From: Enterococcus crotali
GTDB lineage: Bacteria; Bacillota; Bacilli; Lactobacillales; Enterococcaceae
Assembly: GCF_000633635.1 (NCBI RefSeq)
Contig: NZ_AYPQ01000001.1
Span: forward strand, 310,424-374,423
DNA: 64,000 nucleotides
Reading direction: 5' to 3'
Every line of letters begins with the position of its first letter. Positions within the stretch are counted from its first letter, which is position 1. Position numbers and translations under genes: made by a program. The notes under the pieces are model-generated. The model ran no database searches. It was not told the DNA's origin and saw only the letters and a list, made by a program, of their open reading frames with translations. Positions 42,347 through 52,100 of this stretch are shown piece after piece.

Positions 42347-44998
42347 ATGAAGAAGATACATGTAGTGGCTCATACTCATTGGGATCGTGAGTGGTACTTT
42401 AGTGACAATGAAGCATTTATCCAATTTTCTTATCATATGGACGAAGTGATTTATGCTTTAGAAAACAACGAACTGGATTATTACTATTTGGATGGACAAT
42501 TGAGTATTTTAGATGATTACTTAAAAGTGTATCCAGAAAAAGAAGCAAAAATCAGAGAACTTGTTGAATCAAACAAGTTATTTATTGGTCCTTGGTATAC
42601 GCAAATGGATGAATTTGTTGTTGCGGGAGAGTCAGTCGTTAAAAACTTACAAATCGGGATCAATATGTCCACACATTTAGGGGGTCATACTTCATTAGGT
42701 TATTTACCAGACTCGTTTGGTCAAGGAAAAGACATGCCCAAAATTTATAATGGTTTTGGGATCGAAGATGCTGTATTTTGGCGAGGTATGCCAAACGAAG
42801 TGACAAAGAGCCGTGAATTTTATTGGGTAGCCGAAGACGGGTCGAAAGTTTTAACGATCAATATACGTAATGGCTACTATGCTGGAGTAGCGTTGGTTGA
42901 AGGGGAAGATTATCAGAAAAAGGCCATGTTAGATCTTGTGTCTCAGGACAATGCTACAGATATCGTTACTTTACCAGTTGGGGGAGATCAGCGAGCTGTT
43001 GATCGAAATTTGAAAGAAATTATTCAACAAGTGAATGAGCAATATGGCACTGAATATCAGATTGAAGAAAGCAATTATCCACATATTTTTAATTTATTAA
43101 GAAAAACAGCTGCAGATTTACCTACGGTTCAAGGCGAATTTATGAGTGGTAGCGTTTCAAAAATTCATCGTTCGATTTATTCATCAAGGTACGACCTAAA
43201 AAAACTGAACGATACGATCGAAAATCGTTTGATTTTCCAGCTAGAACCATTGATGCTGATGGCTGATGATTTAGGGATCCCATTTAAACGAGAGCTTTTG
43301 GATTATATTTGGAAACTATTGTTAAAAAATCATGCCCACGATAGCATCGGCGGATGTAATACTGATAAGACGAATGAAATGATCTTAGCCCGATATAAAG
43401 AGGCCGATCAACTATCTTATTCTACGATTGATTATTTAGTAAGGAAAATTTCGGAGTCAATAGAAGGAATTCAAGAGAATGACTTAGTGTTATTTAATAC
43501 ACTACCGTATACGAGAACAGATACTCAGATAGTGGAAGTCAGCACCAAACTTGAAAAAGTCAAGCTATTTGACGAAAATCACAAAGCATTAGAGATGCAA
43601 ATTTTGTCGACAGAAAGAGTATACGCTGGTGAAGTCAGAAGATCAGAAGAAGATTATGACGAATCGAAATACTACTACATTCATAAGATAAGTTTAACCA
43701 AAGAAATTCCTCCACTTTCTTATGTGATCGTTACTGTAGAAGAACAAATTGAAACAAATGAAAATGTAGAAACTGCTGATCTTAAAAAGACCATGATCGA
43801 AAATGAGAACTATAAAATTATTTTTTCAAATGGAAATTTCTCTATTACGACAAAAGAGCAAAGGAAAACTTACGAAAATTGTCTATTTATTGAAGAATCA
43901 GGCGATGAAGGAGATACATATGATTATTCTCCGGCTTACCATGATCAAGTCCATCAGTTATTATTTGATACGTCAGATGTTGCCATTCAAAGTGGACCTT
44001 TACTTTCTGAAATGATAGTAAAAGGAAAATGGCATGTTCCAAAAGATTTAGAGGCCAGAAAAGCACACAAGACAAATGCTGTTATTGATTATACTTTTAC
44101 ATTGTCATTAAAGAATGATTCTAAGCGAATTGATATGAAACTGAAAATCAATAATCAAGCGATGGATCATCGTATGCGCCTAGTTGTAAAAACGCCAGTT
44201 GAAACCAAAGTCAGCTATGCAGATACTTTGTTCGGGATCGTAGAAAGAGAAAATCAAGATCCTCATATTCATGATTGGAGAGAGTTAGGCTGGAAAGAAG
44301 AACCTACAGAAATTTATCCAATGATCCATTATTCAAACATTCATGATTTAGAAACTAGCTGGACCGTGATGAGTAAAGGAATCAAGGAGTATCAAGTGAT
44401 CGACAGCGATTTGTATCTGACCTTGTTTAGAGGGATAGGATTTTTAGGGAGACCAGAATTGTTGAGAAGACCTGGAGATGCTTCTGGCAACCAATATCGT
44501 TATATTCCAACACCAGATAGCCAATTATTAGGTACTTTGGAGATGGAACTGTCATTATTGATCGCGGATGTTTTTGATCCAGTAATGAGTCAAAAAGAGT
44601 ATCAAGCTTACTCAGTTACATGCCCGTATTATCAAATTCAAACATTGAATCGTTTTACGAATCCTATTCAATATTTCCAAAGCAATAAAGTAGACCAGTT
44701 ACAGGCTCTAAAAGAATGTATAAATTTAACTGACTCAAATTTAGTCTTTAGTGCATTAGAGTTAAGTCGTGACGAGCAGTGGATCAATCTTCGTTTATAC
44801 AATCCCTCTCTAATTGAGACGGTCATAGATGAAAAAATCACTTTACCAACTGAAAGTACTGTTCGTTTTGTCGATTTAAATGGCGACACACTTGAATCTT
44901 TAGGAAAAGTAAAAGAAATTTTATTAGGCGAGTTCAAACCAGGACAAATTAAATCAGTTTCAATAGAAAGAGAACACGGGAAGGTTGAGATAAAATGA
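42347..44998 (+). CDS. Alpha-mannosidase, glycoside hydrolase family 38
   Basis: 883 residues, the normal length of bacterial GH38 enzymes. HVVAHTHWDREWY holds the zinc ligands at the N terminus; GYLPDSFGQGKDMPKI contains the catalytic Asp; NHAHDSIGGCNTD supplies another zinc-site His. No signal peptide, so it acts on imported mannosides. Start behind GATGGAGGG. It is the first gene of the mannoside locus and overlaps the permease gene by four bases (ATGA). Confidence 0.93.
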   Translation: MKKIHVVAHTHWDREWYFSDNEAFIQFSYHMDEVIYALENNELDYYYLDGQLSILDDYLKVYPEKEAKIRELVESNKLFIGPWYTQMDEFVVAGESVVKNLQIGINMSTHLGGHTSLGYLPDSFGQGKDMPKIYNGFGIEDAVFWRGMPNEVTKSREFYWVAEDGSKVLTINIRNGYYAGVALVEGEDYQKKAMLDLVSQDNATDIVTLPVGGDQRAVDRNLKEIIQQVNEQYGTEYQIEESNYPHIFNLLRKTAADLPTVQGEFMSGSVSKIHRSIYSSRYDLKKLNDTIENRLIFQLEPLMLMADDLGIPFKRELLDYIWKLLLKNHAHDSIGGCNTDKTNEMILARYKEADQLSYSTIDYLVRKISESIEGIQENDLVLFNTLPYTRTDTQIVEVSTKLEKVKLFDENHKALEMQILSTERVYAGEVRRSEEDYDESKYYYIHKISLTKEIPPLSYVIVTVEEQIETNENVETADLKKTMIENENYKIIFSNGNFSITTKEQRKTYENCLFIEESGDEGDTYDYSPAYHDQVHQLLFDTSDVAIQSGPLLSEMIVKGKWHVPKDLEARKAHKTNAVIDYTFTLSLKNDSKRIDMKLKINNQAMDHRMRLVVKTPVETKVSYADTLFGIVERENQDPHIHDWRELGWKEEPTEIYPMIHYSNIHDLETSWTVMSKGIKEYQVIDSDLYLTLFRGIGFLGRPELLRRPGDASGNQYRYIPTPDSQLLGTLEMELSLLIADVFDPVMSQKEYQAYSVTCPYYQIQTLNRFTNPIQYFQSNKVDQLQALKECINLTDSNLVFSALELSRDEQWINLRLYNPSLIETVIDEKITLPTESTVRFVDLNGDTLESLGKVKEILLGEFKPGQIKSVSIEREHGKVEIK

Positions 44999-46317
44999 AA
45001 ATAAATATCGAAAAAATTCAAGATCCATTGCTAAAAATTGCCAATAAAGTGGATAACAACAGTGTTTTACAAGCAATTAAAAATGCCTTTATCAGCAGTA
45101 TTCCCTTTACGGTCGTGGGGTCTTTTTCCAATCTAATCAAAATGCAGATCGATGCCTTTTTTGGTGAGACGGCGATCGGTCAAACCGCATCAGCAATTTT
45201 TGGAAATGTTTATTTAGGAACTTTGGGTATCGTAGCATTATTGATTGTATTTTCTACTGCTTATAATTATGCTAAAGAATTGATGAAAAAACACCCTGAG
45301 GCAAATATCAATCCACTATTAGCAACCTTATTAGCTTTTGCGGCATATTTTGTTATGGTGCCTAATAATGTGAATTTTGCTGATAGTTCTGCGGAAGTAG
45401 TTCAAGGTTATGCAAACAATTTCTTTAGTTATGAAGGAATGTTCACAGCGTTGATCGTTGGTTTACTTGCCGTATTTTTCTATTCAATCTTGGCGAAGCA
45501 TAAAATTGCGATCAAATTGCCGGGAAATGTTCCGCCAAACGTATTTGATTCATTCTTTGCATTGATTCCAATTTCAATTGTTCTGCTTGCTTGTTCGATA
45601 ATGAAAGTCGTGATCGAAGCGTTTGACTTTAATTCATTTATGGATCTGGTCAGTCAATTATTTGTTCAACCATTGACTTCTGTTGGAACAGGTTTACCAG
45701 CAATTATCGTCGTTATTTTATTAGAACAAATTTTATGGTTCTTAGGTCTACATGGATTTAATATTGTTTGGGGCGTTGTTTCTGCTTTATGGTTGCCGAT
45801 TTTCTTAGAAAACGTGGCTAAATTTGCTGAAACTAAAAGCTTTGCTGATATTTCAGTTGCACCAAATACAATGACCAATGTGTATGCAATGATCGGAGGA
45901 TCTGGTGCAACATTCGGCTTGATTTTAGCAATTTTGATTTTTACTCCTAAAACATATAGTGGTCGTGAGGTTGCAAAACTTTCATTTATTCCAGGTTTAT
46001 TTGGGATCAATGAACCGATCATCTTTGGATTTCCGATTGTATTAAATCCATTAATGTTTATTCCGTTTGTCTTTGTGCCTGTCTTTAATGCAATTGTTGC
46101 CTATATTGTGACAAAAATCGGTTGGGTGGTTCCATTGGTTGTATTAAATTCAGGAAATGAACCGATATTTATCAGCACTTGGATTTTAGGAGCTTTCCAC
46201 CTGAGCCCAGTGATATTGACAGCTGTTTTAGTCGTTTTAGACATTTTCATTTACGCGCCATTCGTACGTATGAATATGAAATTTGATGAAAGTCAGTTAC
46301 TTAACGCACAAAACTAG
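44995..46317 (+). CDS. PTS lactose/cellobiose-family EIIC permease
   Basis: 440 residues, about ten membrane helices. Signatures of the Lac/Cel EIIC group: an N-terminal QAIKNAFISSIPFTVVGS helix, FLGLHGFNIVWGVVSALW, and FIPGLFGINEPIIFGFPIVLNP. There is no EIIA or EIIB gene in the locus, so it must use soluble components encoded elsewhere. Substrate is probably a mannose-containing oligosaccharide, given the mannosidases on both sides. Confidence 0.9.
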   Translation: MKINIEKIQDPLLKIANKVDNNSVLQAIKNAFISSIPFTVVGSFSNLIKMQIDAFFGETAIGQTASAIFGNVYLGTLGIVALLIVFSTAYNYAKELMKKHPEANINPLLATLLAFAAYFVMVPNNVNFADSSAEVVQGYANNFFSYEGMFTALIVGLLAVFFYSILAKHKIAIKLPGNVPPNVFDSFFALIPISIVLLACSIMKVVIEAFDFNSFMDLVSQLFVQPLTSVGTGLPAIIVVILLEQILWFLGLHGFNIVWGVVSALWLPIFLENVAKFAETKSFADISVAPNTMTNVYAMIGGSGATFGLILAILIFTPKTYSGREVAKLSFIPGLFGINEPIIFGFPIVLNPLMFIPFVFVPVFNAIVAYIVTKIGWVVPLVVLNSGNEPIFISTWILGAFHLSPVILTAVLVVLDIFIYAPFVRMNMKFDESQLLNAQN

Positions 46318-46328
46318 TCTATCTATAC

Positions 46329-46370
46329 TAACAAGAGACAAGCGTTGCTTAAAAGAACCTCGTCTCTTGT
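46329..46370 (+). terminator. Terminator after EIIC
   Basis: AACAAGAGAC pairs with GTCTCTTGTT around a 20-base loop, followed by TTATT. Partial read-through to the RpiR gene is possible. Confidence 0.7.
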
Positions 46371-46400
46371 TTTATTGACGATAGAGGAAGGAGTTGTAAA

Positions 46401-47197
46401 ATGGAAAGTTATATAGAGTTGATTATCCAGGCAAATGAAAAAAAATTTACTGATGTAGAGCGAGTGATTGCACAATATTTTTTAGCTGGAAATAAAGAGC
46501 TAGGGATTCAGGAATTGGCTAAAGAGCTGAGTGTTTCAAATTCTTCGATTACCCGCTTTTGTAAAAAAATTGGTTTAGCTAATTATAAAGAATTGATCTA
46601 CCTTTATAAATATTCAAGTAAAGGAAACAAAAAACAAGCAGATTCTAGCATTAGTTATGTGAATTTGAACTATTCTTTATTGCTCAACGATATCATTGAA
46701 AAACTAGATAAAGATGAAGTTAAAAAAGCAGCATTGATGATCGATGGCGGCGTCTCATTCACTATTGGGGAACGGGGTACAATGCATTTTGTGGAGAAGA
46801 TTTTCAGTTTAAATTTTCACGACTTGGAAAAATTGTGAATGTAATCAAGGATGAACATTCCATTGTGATGATGGCTCATGGGGTTCAACAGGGGGATCTT
46901 GTTGTTTTATCTTCGATCTCTGGCGATAACGAAGCCGTTCAGGAAGCGGTAAGAATCGTCTCTGAGAAAAACGCTAAAGTGATTGTGATTACTGCAAATG
47001 AAAAAAGCCCATATAAAGAGTTTGCCGAAGCCTTTTGTCTAACAAGTTCGATGGGTAAAAAAGATATGGGAGGAATATCTCCTCAGATTCCAGTTTTAAC
47101 AGTAATCGATATATTGTATACAGAAATTCTGGCAATGTATCACGAAGATACAATAAGATCATGGATAAAATCAGAAGTAATTTTAAGAGGGAAATAA
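46401..47197 (+). pseudogene. RpiR/MurR family regulator of the mannoside locus, frameshifted
   Basis: N-terminal RpiR helix-turn-helix (ELAKELSVSNSSITRFCKKIGLANYKEL) and the first half of a SIS domain lie in one frame, ending at 46838. The rest of the SIS domain (KFSRLGKIVNVIKDEHSIVMMAH... VVLSSISGDNEAV... VIVITANEKSP) lies in another frame, ending at 47197. One extra T in the run 46787-46790 restores HFCGEDFQFKFSRLGK and a 265-residue protein. Probably a sequencing deletion. The regulator likely senses a phosphosugar from the locus. Confidence 0.85.
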
Positions 47198-47211
47198 AAG
47201 GAGAGTATTCA

Positions 47212-48486
47212 ATGACCGCAAACTATTCAAAAACAGTAATAGATCATTTAAAAAAACAAGTCGCAGAGCGCTCAAACAATCCTAGATGGAGTGAAGTCTT
47301 TTCAAATTGTTTTGATAATACACTGGAAACGACGGTTAAATCAACGGAGTATGAGGATACGTTTGTAATTACTGGCGATATTCCGGCAATGTGGTTACGG
47401 GATTCATCTGCTCAGATAAAACCTTATTTATCTGTAGCAAATGAAGATGTGGCTATCAAGCAACTTATCTGTGGTTTAGTTGCTCGTCAAATAAAATGTA
47501 TCTTGATCGATCCCTACGCAAATGCTTTTAATGAATCTGAAAATGGCGCTTGTTATCACCATGATATCACAGAGATGAACGGCTGGATCTGGGAGCGGAA
47601 ATACGAAGTCGATTCTTTATGTTATCCAATCGAATTAGCTTATTTATTATGGAAAAAAACAGGTGAGACAAAACATTTTACCGAGGCTTTTAAACAAGCG
47701 GCAGAAAAGATCATCGAAGTTTTTGAAACAGAACAGCATCATGAAAATTCGTCCTATCGATTTGAACGTTTTGGTGAACGAGCTGAAGATACACTTTCTA
47801 ACGGTGGACTAGGTGAGCCTTGCAGTTATACTGGGATGACTTGGTCTGGTTTTCGACCGAGTGACGACAGTTGTACATATAATTATTTAGTTCCAGCTAA
47901 TATGTTTGCCGTCGTTATATTAGGGTATCTGGAAGAAATAGCTAAAGTGATCTATGAAGATGACTTATTAGCAGAAAAGGCTAAGCATCTGAAAAATACA
48001 ATTGATGAGGGGATAGCTGAATGGGGTATTGTTGAACATCTTGGAAAAAAAGTTTATGCTTATGAAGTTGATGGACTTGGTAATTATCTTTTGATGGATG
48101 ATGCGAATGTACCTAGCCTGCTTGCTGCTCCTTACTTAGGCTATTGTTCCATGGAAGATACTGTCTATCAAAACACGCGGGCACTGATTTTATCTGATGA
48201 TAATCCTTACTATTATGAAGGAACTAAATTAAAAGGAATCGGGAGCGAACATACACCAAAAGACTATGTTTGGCCGATTGCCTTATCGATTCAAGGATTA
48301 ACAACAAATGATCAATCAGAAAAAGAAGCTCTTTTAAACACATTGGTTCAAACAGACGCAGGGACGAATCATATGCATGAAGGGGTCAACGTCAATGATC
48401 CGATGCAGTACACTCGCGAATGGTTTTCATGGGCGAATATGATGTTTTGTGAGTTGCTTTTAGATTACTTAAAACTGAACAAATAG
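47212..48486 (+). CDS. Exo-alpha-1,6-mannosidase, glycoside hydrolase family 125
   Basis: 424 residues from the ATG at 47212 (AAAGGAGAG in front). GH125 features: [17 protein letters not shown] near residue 50, NAFNE and [34 protein letters not shown], and [15 protein letters not shown] plus NHMHEGVN towards the C terminus. GH125 enzymes are inverting exo-alpha-1,6-mannosidases found beside GH38 genes in host-glycan loci of streptococci and clostridia. No signal peptide. Its start is 15 bp after the RpiR stop. Confidence 0.92.
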   Translation: MTANYSKTVIDHLKKQVAERSNNPRWSEVFSNCFDNTLETTVKSTEYEDTFVITGDIPAMWLRDSSAQIKPYLSVANEDVAIKQLICGLVARQIKCILIDPYANAFNESENGACYHHDITEMNGWIWERKYEVDSLCYPIELAYLLWKKTGETKHFTEAFKQAAEKIIEVFETEQHHENSSYRFERFGERAEDTLSNGGLGEPCSYTGMTWSGFRPSDDSCTYNYLVPANMFAVVILGYLEEIAKVIYEDDLLAEKAKHLKNTIDEGIAEWGIVEHLGKKVYAYEVDGLGNYLLMDDANVPSLLAAPYLGYCSMEDTVYQNTRALILSDDNPYYYEGTKLKGIGSEHTPKDYVWPIALSIQGLTTNDQSEKEALLNTLVQTDAGTNHMHEGVNVNDPMQYTREWFSWANMMFCELLLDYLKLNK

Positions 48487-48497
48487 GAGAATAGCAA

Positions 48498-49870
48498 ATG
48501 AAAAAATTTCCAGAACATTTTTTATGGGGAGCAGCAACATCGGCGCCTCAATCAGAAGGTCATGGTTCGTTGAATGGAAAGTCACCTTCTACATGGGATA
48601 AATGGTATGAAATAAATCCAGAGAAATTCCAAAAAAATCAAGGGCCTGAGCACACCTCAAATATGTATGAAACATACATTGAGGATGCCAAAAGAATGAA
48701 TGATATCCATATGAATTCCTTTAGAACATCTATTGCTTGGACGCGTTTGTTGCCGGATGGTAAAACAATCAATCCGGAAGCGGTCACTTTTTATCGTAAC
48801 TATTTTCAAGAACTACATTCAAATGGCGTCAAACCGATCATTAATTTGTTTCATTTTGATATGCCTTGGTGGTTGATGGAAAAAGGTGGTTGGGAGTCAC
48901 GAGAATCAGTGGATGCATTTGCTTTTTATGCTGCGACTTGTTTTGAGTTGTTTGGGGACTTAGTTGAGTCTTGGACAACTTTTAATGAGCCAATGGTTCA
49001 TGTAGAATGCGGCTATTTATACGGGTATCATTATCCTGCTATTCATGATTTGAAAAAGGCAGTTCAGGTAGCTTTTCATACCGTGATGGCACATACGATG
49101 GCTGTGAAAGCATTTAAAGAGGGCAAATACTCTGGGGAAATCGGAATTATTTTAAATGTGTCTCCATGCTATCCAAAAAGTCATTCTGCAGCAGATTTGC
49201 GTGCGGCAGAACTTGCTGATTTATTAAATACAAAGAGCTTTTTAGACCCAGCTGTTTTAGGTACATTCCCTGAAAAATTGATCGATTGTCTAGCGGATAA
49301 TCAGTTATTACCTATAGTCGCAGAGCAAGACTTACACTTGATACAAATGAATACAGTCGATTTTATTGGAATGAATTATTATCAGCCTCGTCGTGTTCAG
49401 GCACCATCTAAGGTCAATCATCCAGCTGTTTCTCCAGCTGATTTTTATGAGCATTACGATTGGCCAGACAAAAAATCAATCCATATCGAGGCTGGGAAAT
49501 TTATCCAGAAGCCTTGTATGATGTTGCAATGATGATCAAAAATGAGTACAACAATATTCCTTGGTACGTTTCTGAAAACGGAATGGGTGTTGCAGATGAA
49601 GATCGATTTATGGATCAAACTGGAATGATCCAAGACGATTATCGCATCGAATTCATGATCGAACATTTAGAACAACTTCATAAAGGAATTGAAGCTGGCA
49701 GTAATTGTTTTGGTTACCATACGTGGACCTTTGTTGATTGCTGGTCTTGGTTAAATGGCTATAAAAATCGTTACGGCTTTTATCGCTTAGATTTAGAAAA
49801 CGATCAACGAACGTTAAAGAAAAGTGGTATCTGGTTCAAAGACTTGATCGATCGTAATGGTTTGTTATAA
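48498..49870 (+). pseudogene. Glycoside hydrolase family 1 enzyme, frameshifted
   Basis: The first frame (to 49532) has FLWGAATSAPQSEG, SIAWTRLLPDG and TFNEPMVH with the acid/base Glu. The second frame (from about 49476) has WEIYPEALYDV, WYVSENGMG with the nucleophile Glu, and CWSWLNGYKNRYGFY. Adding one A to the run 49470-49475 joins them into a 457-residue GH1 protein. GH1 includes beta-glucosidases, 6-phospho-beta-glycosidases and beta-mannosidases. In a locus of alpha-mannosidases, cleavage of the beta-mannose of an N-glycan core is an attractive guess. Probably a sequencing deletion. Confidence 0.85.
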
Positions 49871-49919
49871 AGCCATAATCGAAGGAATAAAGACAAGTTT
49901 TACGTAGTGTTACCCAACT

Positions 49920-49970
49920 AAAAAGCGCAGACCGAAACGAGTGATTCATTTTGGTCTGCGCTTTAAATTT
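49920..49970. terminator. Terminator of the mannoside operon
   Basis: AAAGCGCAGACCGAAA pairs with TTTTGGTCTGCGCTTT. Confidence 0.85.
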
Positions 49971-50080
49971 GATTAGACGACAAAGCTAAAACGTTTTCCT
50001 TAAACAGGTTTTACTGTAATCTTTTTGATGGTATACTATGGAAAAGAAGATTACTTTGTAAGTGAAATGGAGCCATCAGG

Positions 50081-50446
50081 ATGAATAATAGAGAGCAGCA
50101 AAGAAAATTTTCTGAACGATCTACTATCAATAATAGTACATTTGATGTGATGAATACAAACCAAACCCGCTACTCTAATGGTCAAGGAAAAGAAGTACTG
50201 CCAACTGATCGAGAAGAATCAAGAATTTCCAGCTATTACCTTTCAACAGGAGCCATTTATGTTTCAGGAGTGCTATTTGGAATCGGGCTATTTTGGTTGA
50301 TCACTCTTCTGGGAGAAGAATATATATCATCCGCATTTTATGCTAGTACTGCATTTTTAGTATATACATTGCTCTTTTGTGTGATCATGAGCTATTCATG
50401 GATTTTCATTGGGCTAAAACTTGCTAAAAGAGATAGGAGAAAATGA
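50081..50446 (+). CDS. Small hypothetical membrane protein
   Basis: 121 residues, ATG behind TGGAGCC. A hydrophilic, Asn/Ser-rich N-terminal half is followed by two membrane helices (about residues 54-76 and 85-113) and a basic tail. No family recognised. It precedes the structured leader of the methyltransferase gene. Confidence 0.6.
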   Translation: MNNREQQRKFSERSTINNSTFDVMNTNQTRYSNGQGKEVLPTDREESRISSYYLSTGAIYVSGVLFGIGLFWLITLLGEEYISSAFYASTAFLVYTLLFCVIMSYSWIFIGLKLAKRDRRK

Positions 50447-50480
50447 ATATGGAAAAAATGGTGAGGAAACGAAGTAACGA

Positions 50481-50557
50481 CTTGATACAGTTAGCGTCCT
50501 GATAGAGGCTGTATTGAGTTAAGAATTTCTATCAGAATCGAGCATAACTGTATCGAA
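50481..50557 (+). promoter_or_regulatory. Structured leader RNA upstream of the methyltransferase gene
   Basis: Two nested stems: outer 50484-50493 with 50545-50554 (10 bp perfect, extendable), inner CTGATAGA 50499-50506 with TCTATCAG 50528-50535. ATACAG at 50485-50490 can instead pair with CTGTAT at 50509-50514, so alternative folds exist. No known riboswitch motif is recognised. Confidence 0.5.
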
Positions 50558-50597
50558 CTTACACGAAGAAACAATAAATTGTAAGGGAGTTTTCGTT

Positions 50598-51365
50598 ATG
50601 AACGAGAAAGAGTTAAAAAGAGCTTGGCAAATGATTGAACAAATTGAATTTAAGGGCTGGGATTTTTCATATATGGAAAATAGATGGCGACAAGAGAAGC
50701 TACCTTGGAGTTATTCAATGCTTGTGCACAATTATTTATCCAAGGAGATGGAGCTCTTAGATATGGGAACTGGCGGGGGAGAATTACTTCTGACGTTTGA
50801 ACATCCATATCCCAAAACCTCTGTAACAGAAGGGTGGGAGCCCAATTATCTTTTGCTAAAAGAAAGACTTCAACCATTGGGTGTGACGATTACCTTCGTC
50901 GATGAAAGTGATCAGTTAGCTTTTCAAAATGATTCTTTTGATATGGTATTAAATAGTCATGAGTCGTATAATCCAAGTGAAGTATCCAGAGTATTAAAGC
51001 CAGGTGGGATCTTTATTACCCAACAAGTGGGGGATCAAAACGGGCGACTACTTTCAGAAAGACTACTTATGACATCACTTCCTAAAGAAGCTGAGTGGTC
51101 GTTACAAGCAGCCAGAAAAGCATTGTTAGAAGAAAAATTCCAAATTCTTTTTGCGGAAGAATATTTTCCATATCAAGATTTTTATGATATGGAAGGATTG
51201 ATTTATTATATGAGAAGAATTCCTTGGGAATATCCTAATTTTTGTGTGGAAACTTATTTTGAGCAATTGCTGCTGCTTCAAGATGAACTGTTAGATAAAG
51301 GATTTATTCATAATCAACAGCATCGATTCATTTTGGTTGGAAAGTTAGAAAAAGAGTATAATTAA
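50598..51365 (+). CDS. Class I SAM-dependent methyltransferase
   Basis: 255 residues, ATG behind AAGGGAG. SAM-binding motif I LLDMGTGGGELLL at about residues 53-65, then NDSFDMVLNSHESYNPSEVSRVLKPGGIFITQQV (motifs II/III of methyltransf_11 type). The C-terminal 80 residues form an aromatic-rich substrate region. Substrate unknown; a structured leader precedes it. Confidence 0.82.
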   Translation: MNEKELKRAWQMIEQIEFKGWDFSYMENRWRQEKLPWSYSMLVHNYLSKEMELLDMGTGGGELLLTFEHPYPKTSVTEGWEPNYLLLKERLQPLGVTITFVDESDQLAFQNDSFDMVLNSHESYNPSEVSRVLKPGGIFITQQVGDQNGRLLSERLLMTSLPKEAEWSLQAARKALLEEKFQILFAEEYFPYQDFYDMEGLIYYMRRIPWEYPNFCVETYFEQLLLLQDELLDKGFIHNQQHRFILVGKLEKEYN

Positions 51366-51377
51366 AACGAGTGAAGC

Positions 51378-51420
51378 AAAAGACTGAGACCTAACTCAAA
51401 AAGTTAGGTCTCAGTCTTTT
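51378..51420. terminator. Bidirectional terminator
   Basis: A 19-bp perfect stem (51378-51396 with 51402-51420) and GTTATTTT. It serves the methyltransferase gene and the convergent usp gene. Confidence 0.92.
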
Positions 51421-51454
51421 GTTATTTTAGTCTAAAACTCTTTTCTCAATACAA

Positions 51455-51889
51455 TTATTTAACGACAAGAACATTACAAGGTGCGTATTGTACAACATAA
51501 CTTGTTGTAGTGCCGAGCTGATTTGATTGAATCATCCCTTTACCAGTTGCTCCAACAATGATTAAATCAATCGACTGATTTGTCGGAACAATCGTTGAGA
51601 TCATTTCTTTTGGATTGCCGATTTCTACTATCGGTATCACGTCATCTAACCCTTGCTCAGTAGCATAATAAATATTTTTTAATAATTCTTTTTCGATTGC
51701 TTCTTTTTCTTCAGCAAGCACTTTTGAATAAGCATAGGAACTATGGCTGATTGCATTTTCGTCAACAACAGATAATAAATATAAAGTGGCATTTTTTTCT
51801 TTTGCAATAGCGACACCATGTTGTAGAGCTAACTCAGCATTTTTTGATCCATCAATTGCAACTAAGATATTCGAATAGTTATTGATCAT
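51455..51889 (-). CDS. Universal stress protein UspA family
   Basis: 144 residues from the ATG at 51889 (GAAAGGTG about ten bases upstream; a GTG at 51901 overlaps that site). Typical ATP-binding Usp pattern: ILVAIDGSKNAELAL at the start and LIIVGATGKGMIQSNQLGTTTSYVVQYAPCNVLVVK at the end (G-x2-G-x9-G-[ST]). Cytoplasmic; role in general stress survival. Confidence 0.92.
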   Translation of the reverse strand: MINNYSNILVAIDGSKNAELALQHGVAIAKEKNATLYLLSVVDENAISHSSYAYSKVLAEEKEAIEKELLKNIYYATEQGLDDVIPIVEIGNPKEMISTIVPTNQSIDLIIVGATGKGMIQSNQLGTTTSYVVQYAPCNVLVVK

Positions 51890-51989
51890 TTTAATCAGCA
51901 CCTTTCTTTATCTATCTTCATTATAACATGTTCATCACAAGAGGTTAAATGAATTGATGAAACACTTGTTTGAAACAAATCTGATAATA

Positions 51990-52038
51990 CAAAAAATGTG
52001 ATTGAGATACGACTCAAAGAGTCATGCCTCAACCACAT
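51990..52038 (-). terminator. Terminator of the M23 peptidase gene
   Basis: On the minus strand, TGTGGTTGAG-GC-TGACTC pairs with GAGTCG-ATCTCAATCACA around TTT, followed by TTTTTTG. Confidence 0.85.
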
Positions 52039-52100
52039 AGAATCTGTCTAATGATAGAAATAATAGTAGCTGTTCCATCATAAAACTGTTGTTTAGTTAC

